Source: Pilatotrama ljubarskyi
Lineage: Eukaryota; Basidiomycota; Agaricomycetes; Polyporales; Polyporaceae
Direction of reading: 5' to 3'
NCBI GenBank assembly: GCA_022385805.1
Contig: MU277683.1
Coordinates: 556,745 to 569,477 of the forward strand
DNA length: 12,733 nt
How positions within the stretch are numbered: position 1 is the first letter of the stretch; each line of letters begins with the position of its first letter. Below are positions 1 through 8,040 of this stretch, one piece after another. Below the pieces are notes generated by a model. That model was not told the DNA's origin and did no database searches. It saw only the letters and a program-made list of their open reading frames with translations. The position numbers and the translations under genes were made by a program.

Positions 1-1442
1 GGGAAGGACGTCCTTAGCTCGAAGGCTCCTCACATGTATGTCTCTCGAATATATACGACCCTCTCCTCCCTCAATCTGTGATCTTGTCTGCAGGGACGAC
101 GACAGTAGTGCTGAAGATAGCAAGTAAGTTCATTCCTTCATCTGTCGCCTCAAGACCCCAAGCTTATCGTGTATCTGCAGGCAAGGGAGCGACGAGGACG
201 TCGAGATGGTAGACTCCAGGTAGGTCACGTAGATATGTCTTTTGGTCAGTCGCTGACCAGTCGTAGTGGCAATGAGGCTGCTATGAGCAAGCTTGTCAAC
301 AACATGGAGAACAAGCTTGTCCTCGACATCGACAATCCCGAGGTGGTCGATCCCAACCTCAAGGCTACGTACGAAGACTTGCCTCCTGTTCGGTATGTCC
401 TCGTCCACGCTCAGCCATTCGTGCCACTAATGATCGATCACATAGGAAATGCGAGGCGATCACAAGCGAGAGTGCCATCCACACTGTCCCGTACACCAGC
501 GGTTTCTTGAACGGACACGACATCAACCGAAAGTGAGCACGTTCACATCCTCCCTACCTGAAGCGCGGACGCCGGCTCATGCAATCTACAGGGCATTTTA
601 TAACCTGGTCACGCTCACTGAAGAGGAACCCTTCGTGATCAACCCGGCGCGCTATGACCCTGCCTGCGTGGAACTTGCTACTTACGGGAACAGCAGCAAC
701 AAGGTCATCTCCCTGCCCACGCTGGGCAAGCAGAACGAGCGCGCTATCTGCATGTCTATCGGTTTCACCTACAGCTGCGACATCATCCATCCCAAGTCGT
801 TCAGTAAGCCAGGCTCGTCCACCCCGAACTACGTGAAGTCCATCCTCTTCGGTCCCATGCTAACCGAGTGGGAGCGTACTGTGGGGTTCTTCGGCACTGT
901 CTTTGGGGTGGACGAGATCTCTGTGGGCACCTTCACCGCCGGCGGTCGCTATGTTGGCGTGAACGTGCGCACCTTCCCCTCTGAGCCGGCTTCTGATCGT
1001 GAGTTTTCGCCACTATGCCAGTGTTATACACGCTCATCCTTCGCGCCAGTGCCTGATCTGCCCTTCATTCAAGCTACGCCCACCAAGCGCGCTCCCAAGA
1101 AGAACCCCTCCACGCTGTCGCACAGCCTCCTCGAGATGTGCGACAAGACGACTTGGAGTGCGAACAACGATAGTGGGTCCCCTCTACCCCTCTCCTGTGA
1201 CGCACGCTAACACTGTCTCAGTCGCCATTTGGGACGCGACCCAGTACTTCAAGAAGAGCAAAGCCCCCTCCAAGCAGTTTACCTTCGACCTGCTCCCCAC
1301 GCTCCCCCGCATGACCGCCGACCCGACCTTTGGCGACATCGTCATCGTCTTGTACTCGGCGTCGTCGTACAATCGCGACAATGGGATGGGGCTCAGCTTG
1401 AACCTCTACGGCGTCGTGCTGGTGTCGCGCTACCAGAAGTAA
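1..1442 (+). CDS. Multi-exon gene of unknown function, 5' partial
   Basis: I do not recognise this protein. Eight exons join into one open frame: 1-35, 94-123, 181-219, 267-392, 446-532, 592-998, 1074-1172 and 1222-1442, ending in TAA at 1440-1442. The seven introns are 47-75 bases, start GTATGT, GTAAGT, GTAGGT, GTATGT, GTGAGC, GTGAGT and GTGGGT, and end in AG. The first five are all phase 2. About 347 residues are visible. The frame is open to base 1, so the start may lie outside; a Met codon split by the first intron (35/94) is an alternative. The N-terminus is acidic and Asp/Ser-rich; the rest alternates aromatic and beta-branched residues, as in a beta-rich fold. A short Lys-rich linker (KRAPKK) precedes the last segment, which ends VSRYQK. 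There is no signal peptide, membrane span or catalytic motif I can name. No breaks are seen, unlike the transposons to the right, so it is probably a host gene or a conserved accessory gene. Confidence 0.75.
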
Positions 1443-2094
1443 CGTAAGTCCTCTTCTCTCTTGCAGCAATTGCACGCTGACAATCGCATCTGGCGTCTCA
1501 ACCACAGTGTTCTCTCTATCTCTAGTTGCGTGTCTGGGCCAAAGCGCCCTTGTTTGTTCTATCCTCCTATCCTCGCTGTCGTATCTACCTATCTGTGTCC
1601 GTACGCTTTGTATTTGCACGCGCTGTACTTTCAACAAGTACACCTATATACCAAGCAATACAATAACGTACACGTCATGACTTGTTGTAAGCCGTGCGTT
1701 ATAGTGTATAACAATGTTATGCACAACGATAAGACTCCTGATGAGAATGAAGGAGCTAGGGTTACATAGACGCCCATGATGCGCATTAGAAAAAGTGTTT
1801 AAAGGAGTAAGCGCACAGGAGTAAGCGGACTACAATCCTAACCCTAAAATTTCTAATGAAAATAGCCCCTAACCCTAGGTTTTGTAGTGCTTGTGGCAGT
1901 GCAAAATACTTACTTTTGCATTTCGGAGTTCCAATTTTTACGTTCCCACGGGGTCTTGTAGAATTAGCCGAGGCGCGGAAGCTCGCTGCATAATAAACGA
2001 TTTCTTCGTTCCTCATCAATCGTAACAGTCCGCCCATCCACAACCAATTCCAGCCCCTTCCCCTACGGCCTTTTGACCGCCACCCTCTCCCACG
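1443..2094. other. Non-coding gap: 3' UTR, telomere-like motifs, possible retroelement leader
   Basis: No convincing gene is seen in this stretch. Just after the upstream stop, a GTAAGT donor at 1444 and later AG sites could make a 3' UTR intron. Small perfect inverted repeats occur at 1624-1642 (TGTACTT stem, 5-base loop) and 1698-1712 (GTTATA stem, 3-base loop). An 11-base direct repeat, AGGAGTAAGCG, is at 1803-1813 and 1817-1827. Telomere-like octamers lie at 1757, 1839 and 1870. The right part must contain the leader of the gypsy element. CGTAACA at 2021-2027 mirrors the TGTTACG that opens the 3' LTR at 7816, so it may be the 3' end of a 5' LTR, but the bases before it are not a recognisable copy of the 3' LTR. 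Confidence 0.5.
2021..2027 (+). repeat. Possible 3' terminus of the 5' LTR (CGTAACA)
   Basis: CGTAACA is the exact inverse complement of TGTTACG, which starts the 3' LTR at 7816, and it lies 68 bases before the first gag ATG, where a 5' LTR should end. The bases that follow do not start with TGG, so no ordinary tRNA primer-binding site is seen. The seven-base match could be chance. Confidence 0.35.
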
Positions 2095-3163
2095 ATGACC
2101 AGACCACCTCCCACGCACCCCACCACAAGCACCACACCCCAACCTAATCTGAGCATGGCAGAAAGAGAGGGAGCGTCAGGCACACAGCAAGTCGCGCTGA
2201 GCATGGAAGCGTTCTACCAAGAACTTCTCCGACGTCTCGATCGAAGCTCGTCATCAGGACCAAAGCTCAAAGACCCCGAGACGTTCAATGGACTAAGAGC
2301 CGCTACTCCCCCTGGAAGTTCTCCCTCCAACAGTACGTGGCCGGCTTGCAGAAGGCTCGAGCAATATCTGTCATCCTCTCCTACATCCAAGGAGAACGCG
2401 TAGATATCTGGAAAGAAGCCTTCTGGCGCGCCCACTACGACAATGGCAGTTGGAACTTCAAAACCATCGACACGTTCTGGGAGAAACTCGACTCCATCTT
2501 CGATGACCCCAATACTCGGCACACTGCTCAGGTGAAGCTGGAGTCATTGAAGATGCGAGGAAGCGCGCAGGAATTCTTCACCGAGTTTGAACAACTCGTC
2601 GCCATCTCCAAATACAAGCTCGACAACGAATTCGTACTCAACATCCTGCAGCGCAATGCACGCAAGGACTTCATACGCAACATCTACGCGAGCGGCAATG
2701 TTCCCACAATGTACAAAGGATGGAAGGAACAAATTCTAGAGCTAGACAAATACCGCGACATCTTCAATGTCATTCGACACAGCCCGACTCGCATTCCCCT
2801 TCCCACACCACGGCTGTCCAATACTACCCTTAACCATTACATGTCACCCCCAGCGCCAGCTGTTCCCTTCCGTCGCGATGGAACTGGCGTCGTTTATGGA
2901 GGACATGGTCAGCCAATGGACCTAGACCGCAAATGCATCAAGTGCAGCGCGCGCAAGTGAGAGAAGGGCACGTGCGGAGATGCTTGGCATATCCCAAACA
3001 TAACGGCCCAAACACGCAATTCCGCCGTCGCTGGGAAGAAGCAGAAGAAGCTGCGAACTTCCTGGAAGAAGTTTGACACTTTGTGGAGGAAGATTCCCAG
3101 CTCTTTCTAGAGCAAGTACAGAGTTCAACCCCTGAGCCGTCTTTTGTCGAGGACTCGGCCTGA
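2095..3163 (+). pseudogene. gag: Ty3/gypsy gag (capsid/nucleocapsid), broken
   Basis: Gag would form the retrotransposon particle and bind its RNA. The start may be ATG 2095 or ATG 2155; both are in the same frame. A one-base loss near 2291 moves the reading to a second frame, where a capsid-like stretch runs on (YSPWKF, then a helical segment rich in Trp, Phe and Leu, about 2304-2760). A Pro-rich linker follows, then CIKC at about 2935-2946. TGA at 2958-2960 interrupts the zinc-knuckle-like region; a further Cys and a His lie just beyond it, giving an atypical CX2C-C-H arrangement. A second one-base loss near 2992 shifts to the frame that continues through a Glu-rich tail, with TGA at 3074-3076, to TGA at 3161-3163, which may be the natural stop. 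The assignment rests on layout and the Cys pattern, not a catalytic motif. Confidence 0.75.
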
Positions 3164-3513
3164 GCGCACCCAGACCGAGGCAGAACACTATTTCTCAGTC
3201 CCTCGCATCCTTTTTCAATCGGTTATTTTCTATGATTCGTACCCCTATGCAAAATCCTTCAACGTCTACCAATCAATTCTCTGTACTTGTAGAAGAAGTT
3301 GCTGACAAATCTGTGCTCTCATGTCCTGTATCTATTCTCGACTCTACCAAAGAGGCGTCTCGCACACGCGAGCGTGGCTGGCGGGAACTGGTGCTTAATT
3401 CCTCTTCAAAAAATACAAAAAAGTTGAAAAAACCTCTGAGTGCGCCAGAACCAAAACCACACACCCTACGTCCCATCACCACCATTGGACCACGCTACTT
3501 CAAGGTAGTCTGA

Positions 3514-4168
3514 GGAACTGGAAGTCGCCAACAACTTGACGTTCCTATGATCATCACTAACCCTGAAAATGGGAAGTCGATGGACGTCAAAGGACTTCTA
3601 GATACCGGATGTACAGGATCTTGCATTCATCGAGATCTAGTACGAAGAGCTGGTTTTACGGCGCACCCCTTCGATAGAGAAGTAGAAGTGTACAACACCG
3701 ACAGATCTCCTAATGTCGGCAGAAGCATCACACATTACGTGCTCCTTAACGTACAGATCAGTAATCATCGAGAGAAGCTCCAACTTCTCGTCACCGATCT
3801 AGGCAAAGCGGACATATTCTTGGGACACGAATGGATAGAACATCACAATCCATCCATTGATTGGCAAAAAAAGCTGATCGAATTCAATCGTTGTCCTAAA
3901 GAATGCCAACACATCATTGAAGAAGGAGATCAACTGTTCATGCTTAATGTACCCTCCTTCCTACGATCAAGAACCATGCACATACGGGCTCGATCATCTG
4001 TAGCCATGGACATTGCCATCGAACAGAACAAATCGCCCACTGCAAAGTCCTTTGAGGACATAGTCCCGGAGCATTATCGAGATTTCCGTGACGTCTTTGA
4101 CGAAACGACATTCTCGAGTTTGCCAGAACACAGACCATGGGACCACGCAATTGAACTGTTACCTGGTG
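3514..4168 (+). pseudogene. Pol segment: aspartic protease domain
   Basis: This open stretch follows the TGA at 3511. The retroviral-type protease signature LLDTGCTGS is encoded from about 3595, with the DTG triplet at 3601-3609. A hydrophobic strand and the second-half motif DIFLGHEWI follow at about 3811-3837, then the linker that normally leads into RT (WDHAIELLP). The enzyme would act as a dimer to cut Gag and Pol. The stretch ends where the SINE interrupts pol; the next pol residues resume at 4848. Confidence 0.85.
4159..4168 (+). repeat. Target-site duplication, left copy
   Basis: TTACCTGGTG is within pol codons (Leu-Pro-Gly/Asp) and pairs with TTACCTGATG at 4848-4857 across the SINE. 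The single G/A difference is a later mutation; the downstream copy keeps the Asp codon that fits the family's usual residues here. Confidence 0.85.
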
Positions 4169-4177
4169 GGGGTAGGC

Positions 4178-4189
4178 TGGTGTAGTGGG
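4178..4189 (+). promoter_or_regulatory. RNA polymerase III A box of the SINE
   Basis: TGGTGTAGTGGG fits the tRNA A-box consensus (TRGYNNARNNGG). It begins 9 bases after the 5' end of the insert, as in tRNA genes. Confidence 0.75.
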
Positions 4190-4240
4190 AAACCAGTCCT
4201 CCGTGGGGGTTCGATGGGCTTGACCACGCTCGTACAACCA

Positions 4241-4253
4241 GGTGTTCGAATCC
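4241..4253 (+). promoter_or_regulatory. RNA polymerase III B box of the SINE
   Basis: GGTGTTCGAATCC contains the TTCGAATCC core of the T loop and matches the B-box consensus with one inserted or changed base. It is 63 bases from the A box, within the spacing of tRNAs with an intron or long variable arm. The acceptor ends do not pair well, so this is a tRNA relic serving as promoter and not a functional tRNA gene. Confidence 0.75.
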
Positions 4254-4847
4254 CCTTGCCTCTGACCTCAGTGTCCCATTTGGGGCGCTGAGTTTCTCCC
4301 ACCCCGATTACATCATTAGCCCGGATTCGGGCGATCGGGACCTACCGGAACCCAGTACGCGCCCGTGCATCCCCGCACGGTCCGGCTCTCGTAGGGGTAC
4401 GGCACCGCCAGCCTGGGCTTCGGCCCCGCCGTGCAGCCGCTGCAAGCAACCACATAGCGACCACCGGCGTAGCCCGGCCGACCTGCCTGCTGCGGCGTGG
4501 GAAACCATGGCGGGGTCCGGCGCGCGCACAACCGGACCGAGGAGCAGGTGTAACCGATGGCAGTGGGCTCGGCTTAGGGGGGCCCGGGAGGCATCAGTCC
4601 GGCCCGACTCTGCGAGGGAACGACGGGCGGCAGAAGAGTTTAGAAGGAGGTCACGCGCTCCCGGCTGGTCACACATGATTAATTACCGTTTACAACGCCC
4701 CATCCACCATATACGCTTTGCGTTACGGTTCATTGATCAGTGATTACCTATGTTAGAAAAATACGCGGAAACCAGTTGTACGTAGTCTACCATAAGGCTC
4801 GGCCTTCGAGGACTATAAACGAGGAATCCAAAAAAAAAAAAAAAATA

Positions 4848-4857
4848 TTACCTGATG
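4848..4857 (+). repeat. Target-site duplication, right copy
   Basis: TTACCTGATG follows the A tail after TA and matches the left copy at 4159-4168 in nine of ten bases. The pol frame resumes here. Confidence 0.85.
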
Positions 4858-5910
4858 CAAAGCCCTACCGCGGAAAGATCTATCCCATGTCCCCAGCCGA
4901 ACAGCAAGCTTTGGATGACTTCTTGGAAGAAAACCTTCGCACGGGTAGAATTTGCCCCTCCAAGTCACCGTGGGGGGCCCCATTCTTCTTTGTCAAAAAG
5001 AAAGACGGAAAGCTCCGACCTGTACAGGACTATCGGAAGCTGAATGAAATGACAAAAAAGAATAAATACCCACTACCCCTGATGACCGAACTCCTCGATC
5101 GGTTGAAGGGAGCGAAGTACTATACCAAGCTGGACATTCGTTGGGGCTACAACAACATACGCATGAAAGAAGGAGATGAGGAAAAGGCCGCATTCATCAC
5201 TAACCGAGGACTTTACGAACCGTTAGTGATGTTCTTCGGCCTGACCAATTCCCCTGCCACTTTCCAAATGATGATGAACGACCTTTTCCGAACACTGGTT
5301 CTGGCCGGGAAAGTCGTCGTCTATCTCGACGACATTATCATTTTCACGAATGATTTGGAGGAACATCAGCAGATCGTACGACAAGTACTCCAGATTCTTT
5401 GTGAGAACCACCTTTCATGCAAACCCGGAAAGTGCGAATTCGAGACACAGCAGACCGGGTACCTGGGACACATCGTCTCGCCTGGAAAGGTGTAGATGGA
5501 CCCTGGAAAAGTCGCTGGAGTCATGGAATGGCCAGTTCCCCGCTGCAAGCGAGACCTACAAGTGTTCTTAGGTTCCGCGAATTTTTACCGACGATTCATC
5601 AAAGACTTTGCAAAAATAGCAACTCCTCTGAATCGACTCACCGAGATCGCGGAATGGACGTGGGGAAAAGATGAACAGACTGCTTTTGAAGGAATCAAAC
5701 GGGCAATCACCAGCGCCCCAGTACTCGCCATACCCAATGATGACGACCCCTTCAAAGTAGAATGTGATGCTTCCAAGTTCGCAGTCGGAGCTGAACTGGC
5801 ACAGAAGCAAGGAGGAACTTGGAAACCCATCACATTCCTTTCCAAATCACTATCTCCCACCGAGCGTAACTACGAGATCTACGATCGAGAACTTTGGCTA
5901 TCATGACCAC
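4848..5910 (+). pseudogene. Pol segment: reverse transcriptase and RNase H
   Basis: RT begins with the GKIYPMSP motif just after the SINE. SPWGAPFFFVKKKDG and the KLDIRWGYNNI block carry the first catalytic Asp, then FGLTNSPATFQ, then the active-site box YLDD at 5322-5333 and the GYLGHIVS motif. TAG at 5493-5495 interrupts the thumb; reading continues in the same frame through FLGSANFYRRFI to RNase H, with CDASKFAVGA (catalytic Asp) and YEIYDREL (catalytic Glu). A one-base loss near 5894 shifts the frame; the next RNase H Asp (IHTDHKNL, about 5962) lies in the new frame after TGA 5921-5923. All named catalytic residues are still encoded, so loss of activity is due to stops and frameshifts only. 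Confidence 0.92.
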
Positions 5911-6031
5911 TCTTGACGAATGAAGACACTTCCTCAAAGGAGCGCGTCACACATTCGAGATCCACACAGATCACAAGAATCTCGAATATTTTCGAAAGCC
6001 ACAACGTCTCAATCATAGACAAGCCCAATGG

Positions 6032-7400
6032 GTGGTAGAACTGCAGGACTTTGACTTCGTTCTTCTCCATAAACCAGGAAAAAGCATGACCAAACCAGAC
6101 ACTTTGTCTCATCGTCCAGATCACATCGGATCGGATGACCAAAACGAAGACGTCGTCGTGCTGAAACCTGAATGGTTCCGAATCACAGCCATCGACGGAA
6201 TGAACACGATCATAAAGGAGTGTCTAAGGCACCTCGATCTCCTAGACCGTGTTGTCCCAGATCAGCTTGGAACAAATGGAGACTTTACGCAGACCAAGGA
6301 CAGTCTGGTCTACAGACGGGGAAAGCTAGTAATCCCGAATGATCTATTGCTTCGTGGACGAGTTATCGCAGCACACCATGACTCGGCACTAGCTGGACAT
6401 CCAGGAGTGGCAAACACGCAGAACTTGATTTCACGATTGTATTGGTGGCCTACTCTCAGACAAGATGTGCGCAAGTACGTCAAAGGATGTCACACCTGTC
6501 AAACCACCAAAATAGATCGAAGAAAAAGAGCAGCGCCGCTTCATCCCAACCCAGTACCGGACAGGAACTGGCAATACATCTCCGTAAACCTGATCACACA
6601 CCTACCACCTGCCTATGGACACAACACCATTCTCGCCATCGTAGACATGAAGTCAAAGGACTACATCGCCATTCCCTGCACGGACAGTGTAACATCAGAA
6701 GGATTTGTCAACCTTCTGATCAAGCACGTCATATCACTCCATGGACTACCCGAGAAGATGTGGTCAGATAGAGGCTCTCTTTTCGTTTCAACGTTCACCC
6801 AAGACCTGTACCGAAATTAGGGATTAAAGGCAACCCAAGCACCACCTATCATCCCCAAACTGACGGACAGACTGAATGAATGAACCAAGAGATTGAGACC
6901 TATCTACGCATCTTCATAAATCACCGGCAGAATGACTGGCCTGATTGGCTCCCACTCGCTGCATTCGCATACTGCAATCACGTACACTCTGCCACCAAAC
7001 AAACTCCATTCTTCATGACCCACGGACATCACCCATACACTGGTGTAGAAACACACAAGTCCATGAAGAATGAGACTGCAGAGCAATTCGCACAGCGCAT
7101 GAAGTCGATCTCGCAACAGGCGTCAGCAGCTTTATCTGTTGCCAAGGAGGCGATGAAGCGGAAGTATGATCGACATCGACGAGAACCCCAGAACTATCAG
7201 CCCGGAGATTTAGTCTATGTTGATTCTTCCCACATACGTACCGATCAACCTTCCAAGAAGCTTGAAGACAAATGTTACGGCCCTTTTTGGATCCTTGAGA
7301 AGATCGGTGCAACGGCCTACCGGCTCAAACTTTCCCAGGAAATGGAAGGCCATTCACAATGTCTTCAACGAAGTACAGCTTCTGCCGGCACATCCCCCTG
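6032..7400 (+). pseudogene. Pol segment: integrase, with first catalytic Asp changed to Asn
   Basis: The HHCC zinc domain is present (HHDSALAGH, then CHTC at about 6489-6500). In the DDE core the first position reads ISVNLITHLP, where the family has Asp: codon AAC at 6587-6589. The second Asp is kept in WSDRGSLF (about 6764). A one-base loss near 6815 and TGA at 6877-6879 follow; the last catalytic Glu region (YHPQTDGQTE) lies between them in a shifted frame. The C-terminal part, with PGDLVYV and the KLEDKCYGPFWI motif (GPY/F-like module), runs to the frameshift near 7331. The Asp-to-Asn change alone would be expected to abolish strand transfer. Confidence 0.9.
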
Positions 7401-7792
7401 AATTCCCGAATCAACTACGACCGGAAGTGGCACTCCCCGACATTCTAGACTCAACGAAAGAGCCAGAAGAAATTCTCGACTCTAAAGTTGTGCGCGGAGG
7501 ATCACAGTATCTGGTCAAATGGAAAGGTCTACCCAGATCTGAGAATACGTGGGAAAAGCGTACCGACCTTGTACGATCACACAAGTTGCTCTTAGATGCT
7601 TTCCATCGGGAAAATCCCACCGCACCCCAAATGCCGACAATCGTGGTACCACCCCGTACAGACAACCGTGCAATCCTTCAAGGACCAAATTGGAAGTGGT
7701 ACAACACAGAATCTTGGACCCATTGGGACTCGCAGTACGGGAAATGGAAGTTGCGCCAGTTTTTAGATCAAGTACGACATGCATCTCGATGA
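7335..7792 (+). pseudogene. Pol segment: C-terminal chromodomain
   Basis: After the frameshift near 7331 this frame is open to TGA 7790-7792. It holds a chromodomain-like block at about 7470-7617, from EEILDSKVV through YLVKWKGL to ENTWE and a terminal helix. The Tyr, the two Trp of KW and NTW, and the acidic helix match the aromatic-cage layout of chromodomains. In this clade the domain is thought to steer integration to chromatin with methylated H3K9. The last 50 residues are Trp-rich (KWYN, WTHWD). It is the best-preserved part of this copy. Confidence 0.85.
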
Positions 7793-7802
7793 CTCGATGC
7801 TA

Positions 7803-7815
7803 GAGAGGGGGGTAA
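7803..7815 (+). other. Polypurine tract before the 3' LTR
   Basis: GAGAGGGGGG at 7803-7812 plus TAA lies directly before the TGTTACG LTR start and 10 bases after the pol stop. Its position and composition are those of a plus-strand primer. Confidence 0.75.
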
Positions 7816-8040
7816 TGTTACGCGCTGATTCAGACTGACTCATACACATTCATTTCCTGACACATACGCTTACTTAGTCGATTACACTCGCTGACTGATC
7901 CAGTCTTTACGTTTATTCACGCATGATTTTTGTATTAGTAACGACACTGCAGCAGAATATATATACGCCAGTGAAGCTGCGGTAATACCCCAGTCTTCGC
8001 TTGGTACGTTTTACCTGGCAAACACCTGTCTGCTGTATCA
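7816..8040 (+). mobile_element. 3' LTR of the gypsy element, right border uncertain
   Basis: It begins TGTTACGCGC immediately after the polypurine tract. A TATA-like run, TATATATA, is at 7958-7965, suitable for an LTR promoter. The right end cannot be fixed because no second copy is present for comparison; composition changes to a G-rich stretch after about 8040, so the LTR may end or be truncated there. Only short collinear matches to the left flank are seen (for example TTTACGTT near 1937 and 7907, GAAGCT, TCTTCG), too weak for two LTRs of one insertion. Confidence 0.6.
7958..7965 (+). promoter_or_regulatory. TATA-like box in the gypsy LTR
   Basis: TATATATA lies about 140 bases into the LTR, a typical place for the promoter that starts the genomic RNA. 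Position and sequence are the only evidence. Confidence 0.45.

Larger units (their letters stand above)
4169..4847 (+). mobile_element. tRNA-headed SINE inserted in gypsy pol
   Basis: Three hallmarks of target-primed reverse transcription are visible. The insert is flanked by a 10-base duplication (TTACCTGGTG at 4159-4168, TTACCTGATG at 4848-4857, one mismatch). It ends in 16 A residues (4830-4845). Its head holds pol III A and B boxes (4178-4189, 4241-4253). Removing it and one flank copy joins the pol codons exactly into the expected protease-RT linker, which confirms the borders. The body (about 4260-4670) is very GC-rich with several hairpins: 4266-4291, 4363-4380 and 4514-4538. The 3' 150 bases are AT-richer and could be a LINE-derived tail. 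At 679 bases it is long for a SINE. It encodes no believable protein and would depend on a LINE in trans. It lies in the same orientation as the host element. Confidence 0.85.
3232..7792 (+). pseudogene. pol: Ty3/gypsy pol polyprotein, broken and split by a SINE
   Basis: The polyprotein would carry protease, reverse transcriptase, RNase H, integrase and a chromodomain. The N-terminal spacer starts about 3232. Breaks, left to right: TGA 3511-3513; the SINE at 4169-4847, which also shifts the frame; TAG 5493-5495; a one-base loss near 5894; TGA 5921-5923; a one-base loss near 6815; TGA 6877-6879; and a one-base gain in a T run near 7331. The frame closes at TGA 7790-7792. Between breaks the translation is dense with conserved motifs, so the copy is dead but not ancient. 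Gag and pol are in different frames or separated by a stop, as is usual for the family, but decay hides the original junction. Confidence 0.9.
2095..7815 (+). mobile_element. Decayed Ty3/gypsy chromodomain retrotransposon, internal region
   Basis: In order, gag, protease, RT, RNase H, integrase and chromodomain are all on the plus strand. This is the Ty3/gypsy order (integrase after RT/RNase H), and the chromodomain places it in the chromodomain-bearing clade common in fungi. A polypurine tract at 7803-7812 and an LTR start at 7816 close the 3' side. The coding part has at least five frameshifts, five or more in-frame stops and a 679-base SINE insertion at 4169-4847. All domains are still readable, so decay is moderate, but this copy cannot supply its own proteins. 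A close 5' LTR copy is not visible. Confidence 0.92.

Noticed and set aside
130..408. Minus-strand frame under the first gene
   Set aside because: It overlaps well-spliced plus-strand exons and their introns and has no motif support.
1461..1769. Plus-strand 102-codon frame after the first gene
   Set aside because: Cys/Tyr-rich random composition, no domain, and the region behaves as 3' UTR and intergenic sequence.
4169..4262. A functional tRNA gene
   Set aside because: A and B boxes fit, but the acceptor ends do not pair, the T stem is poor, and the unit continues into a body ending in an A tail within a target-site duplication.
4308..4676. Open minus-strand frames inside the SINE
   Set aside because: They exist because the body is GC-rich and low in stops. 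The composition is Arg/Gly/Ala/Pro-heavy with no recognisable domain, and the SINE head and tail explain the segment.
4169..4847. A 5'-truncated LINE
   Set aside because: Tail and duplication would fit, but the 5' end starts just before a pol III A box and no LINE coding is seen. Only the last 150 bases could be LINE-derived.
5885..5925. Programmed frameshift in RNase H
   Set aside because: It is followed 27 bases later by a stop in the new frame and lies inside a conserved domain, where no such recoding site is expected. Decay explains it.
2958..6879. TGA read as tryptophan (recoding) in gag-pol
   Set aside because: The same reading also has a TAG, several one-base frameshifts and a mutated integrase residue, and one TGA replaces an expected Arg codon. 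Intact genes in the window use TGG for Trp.
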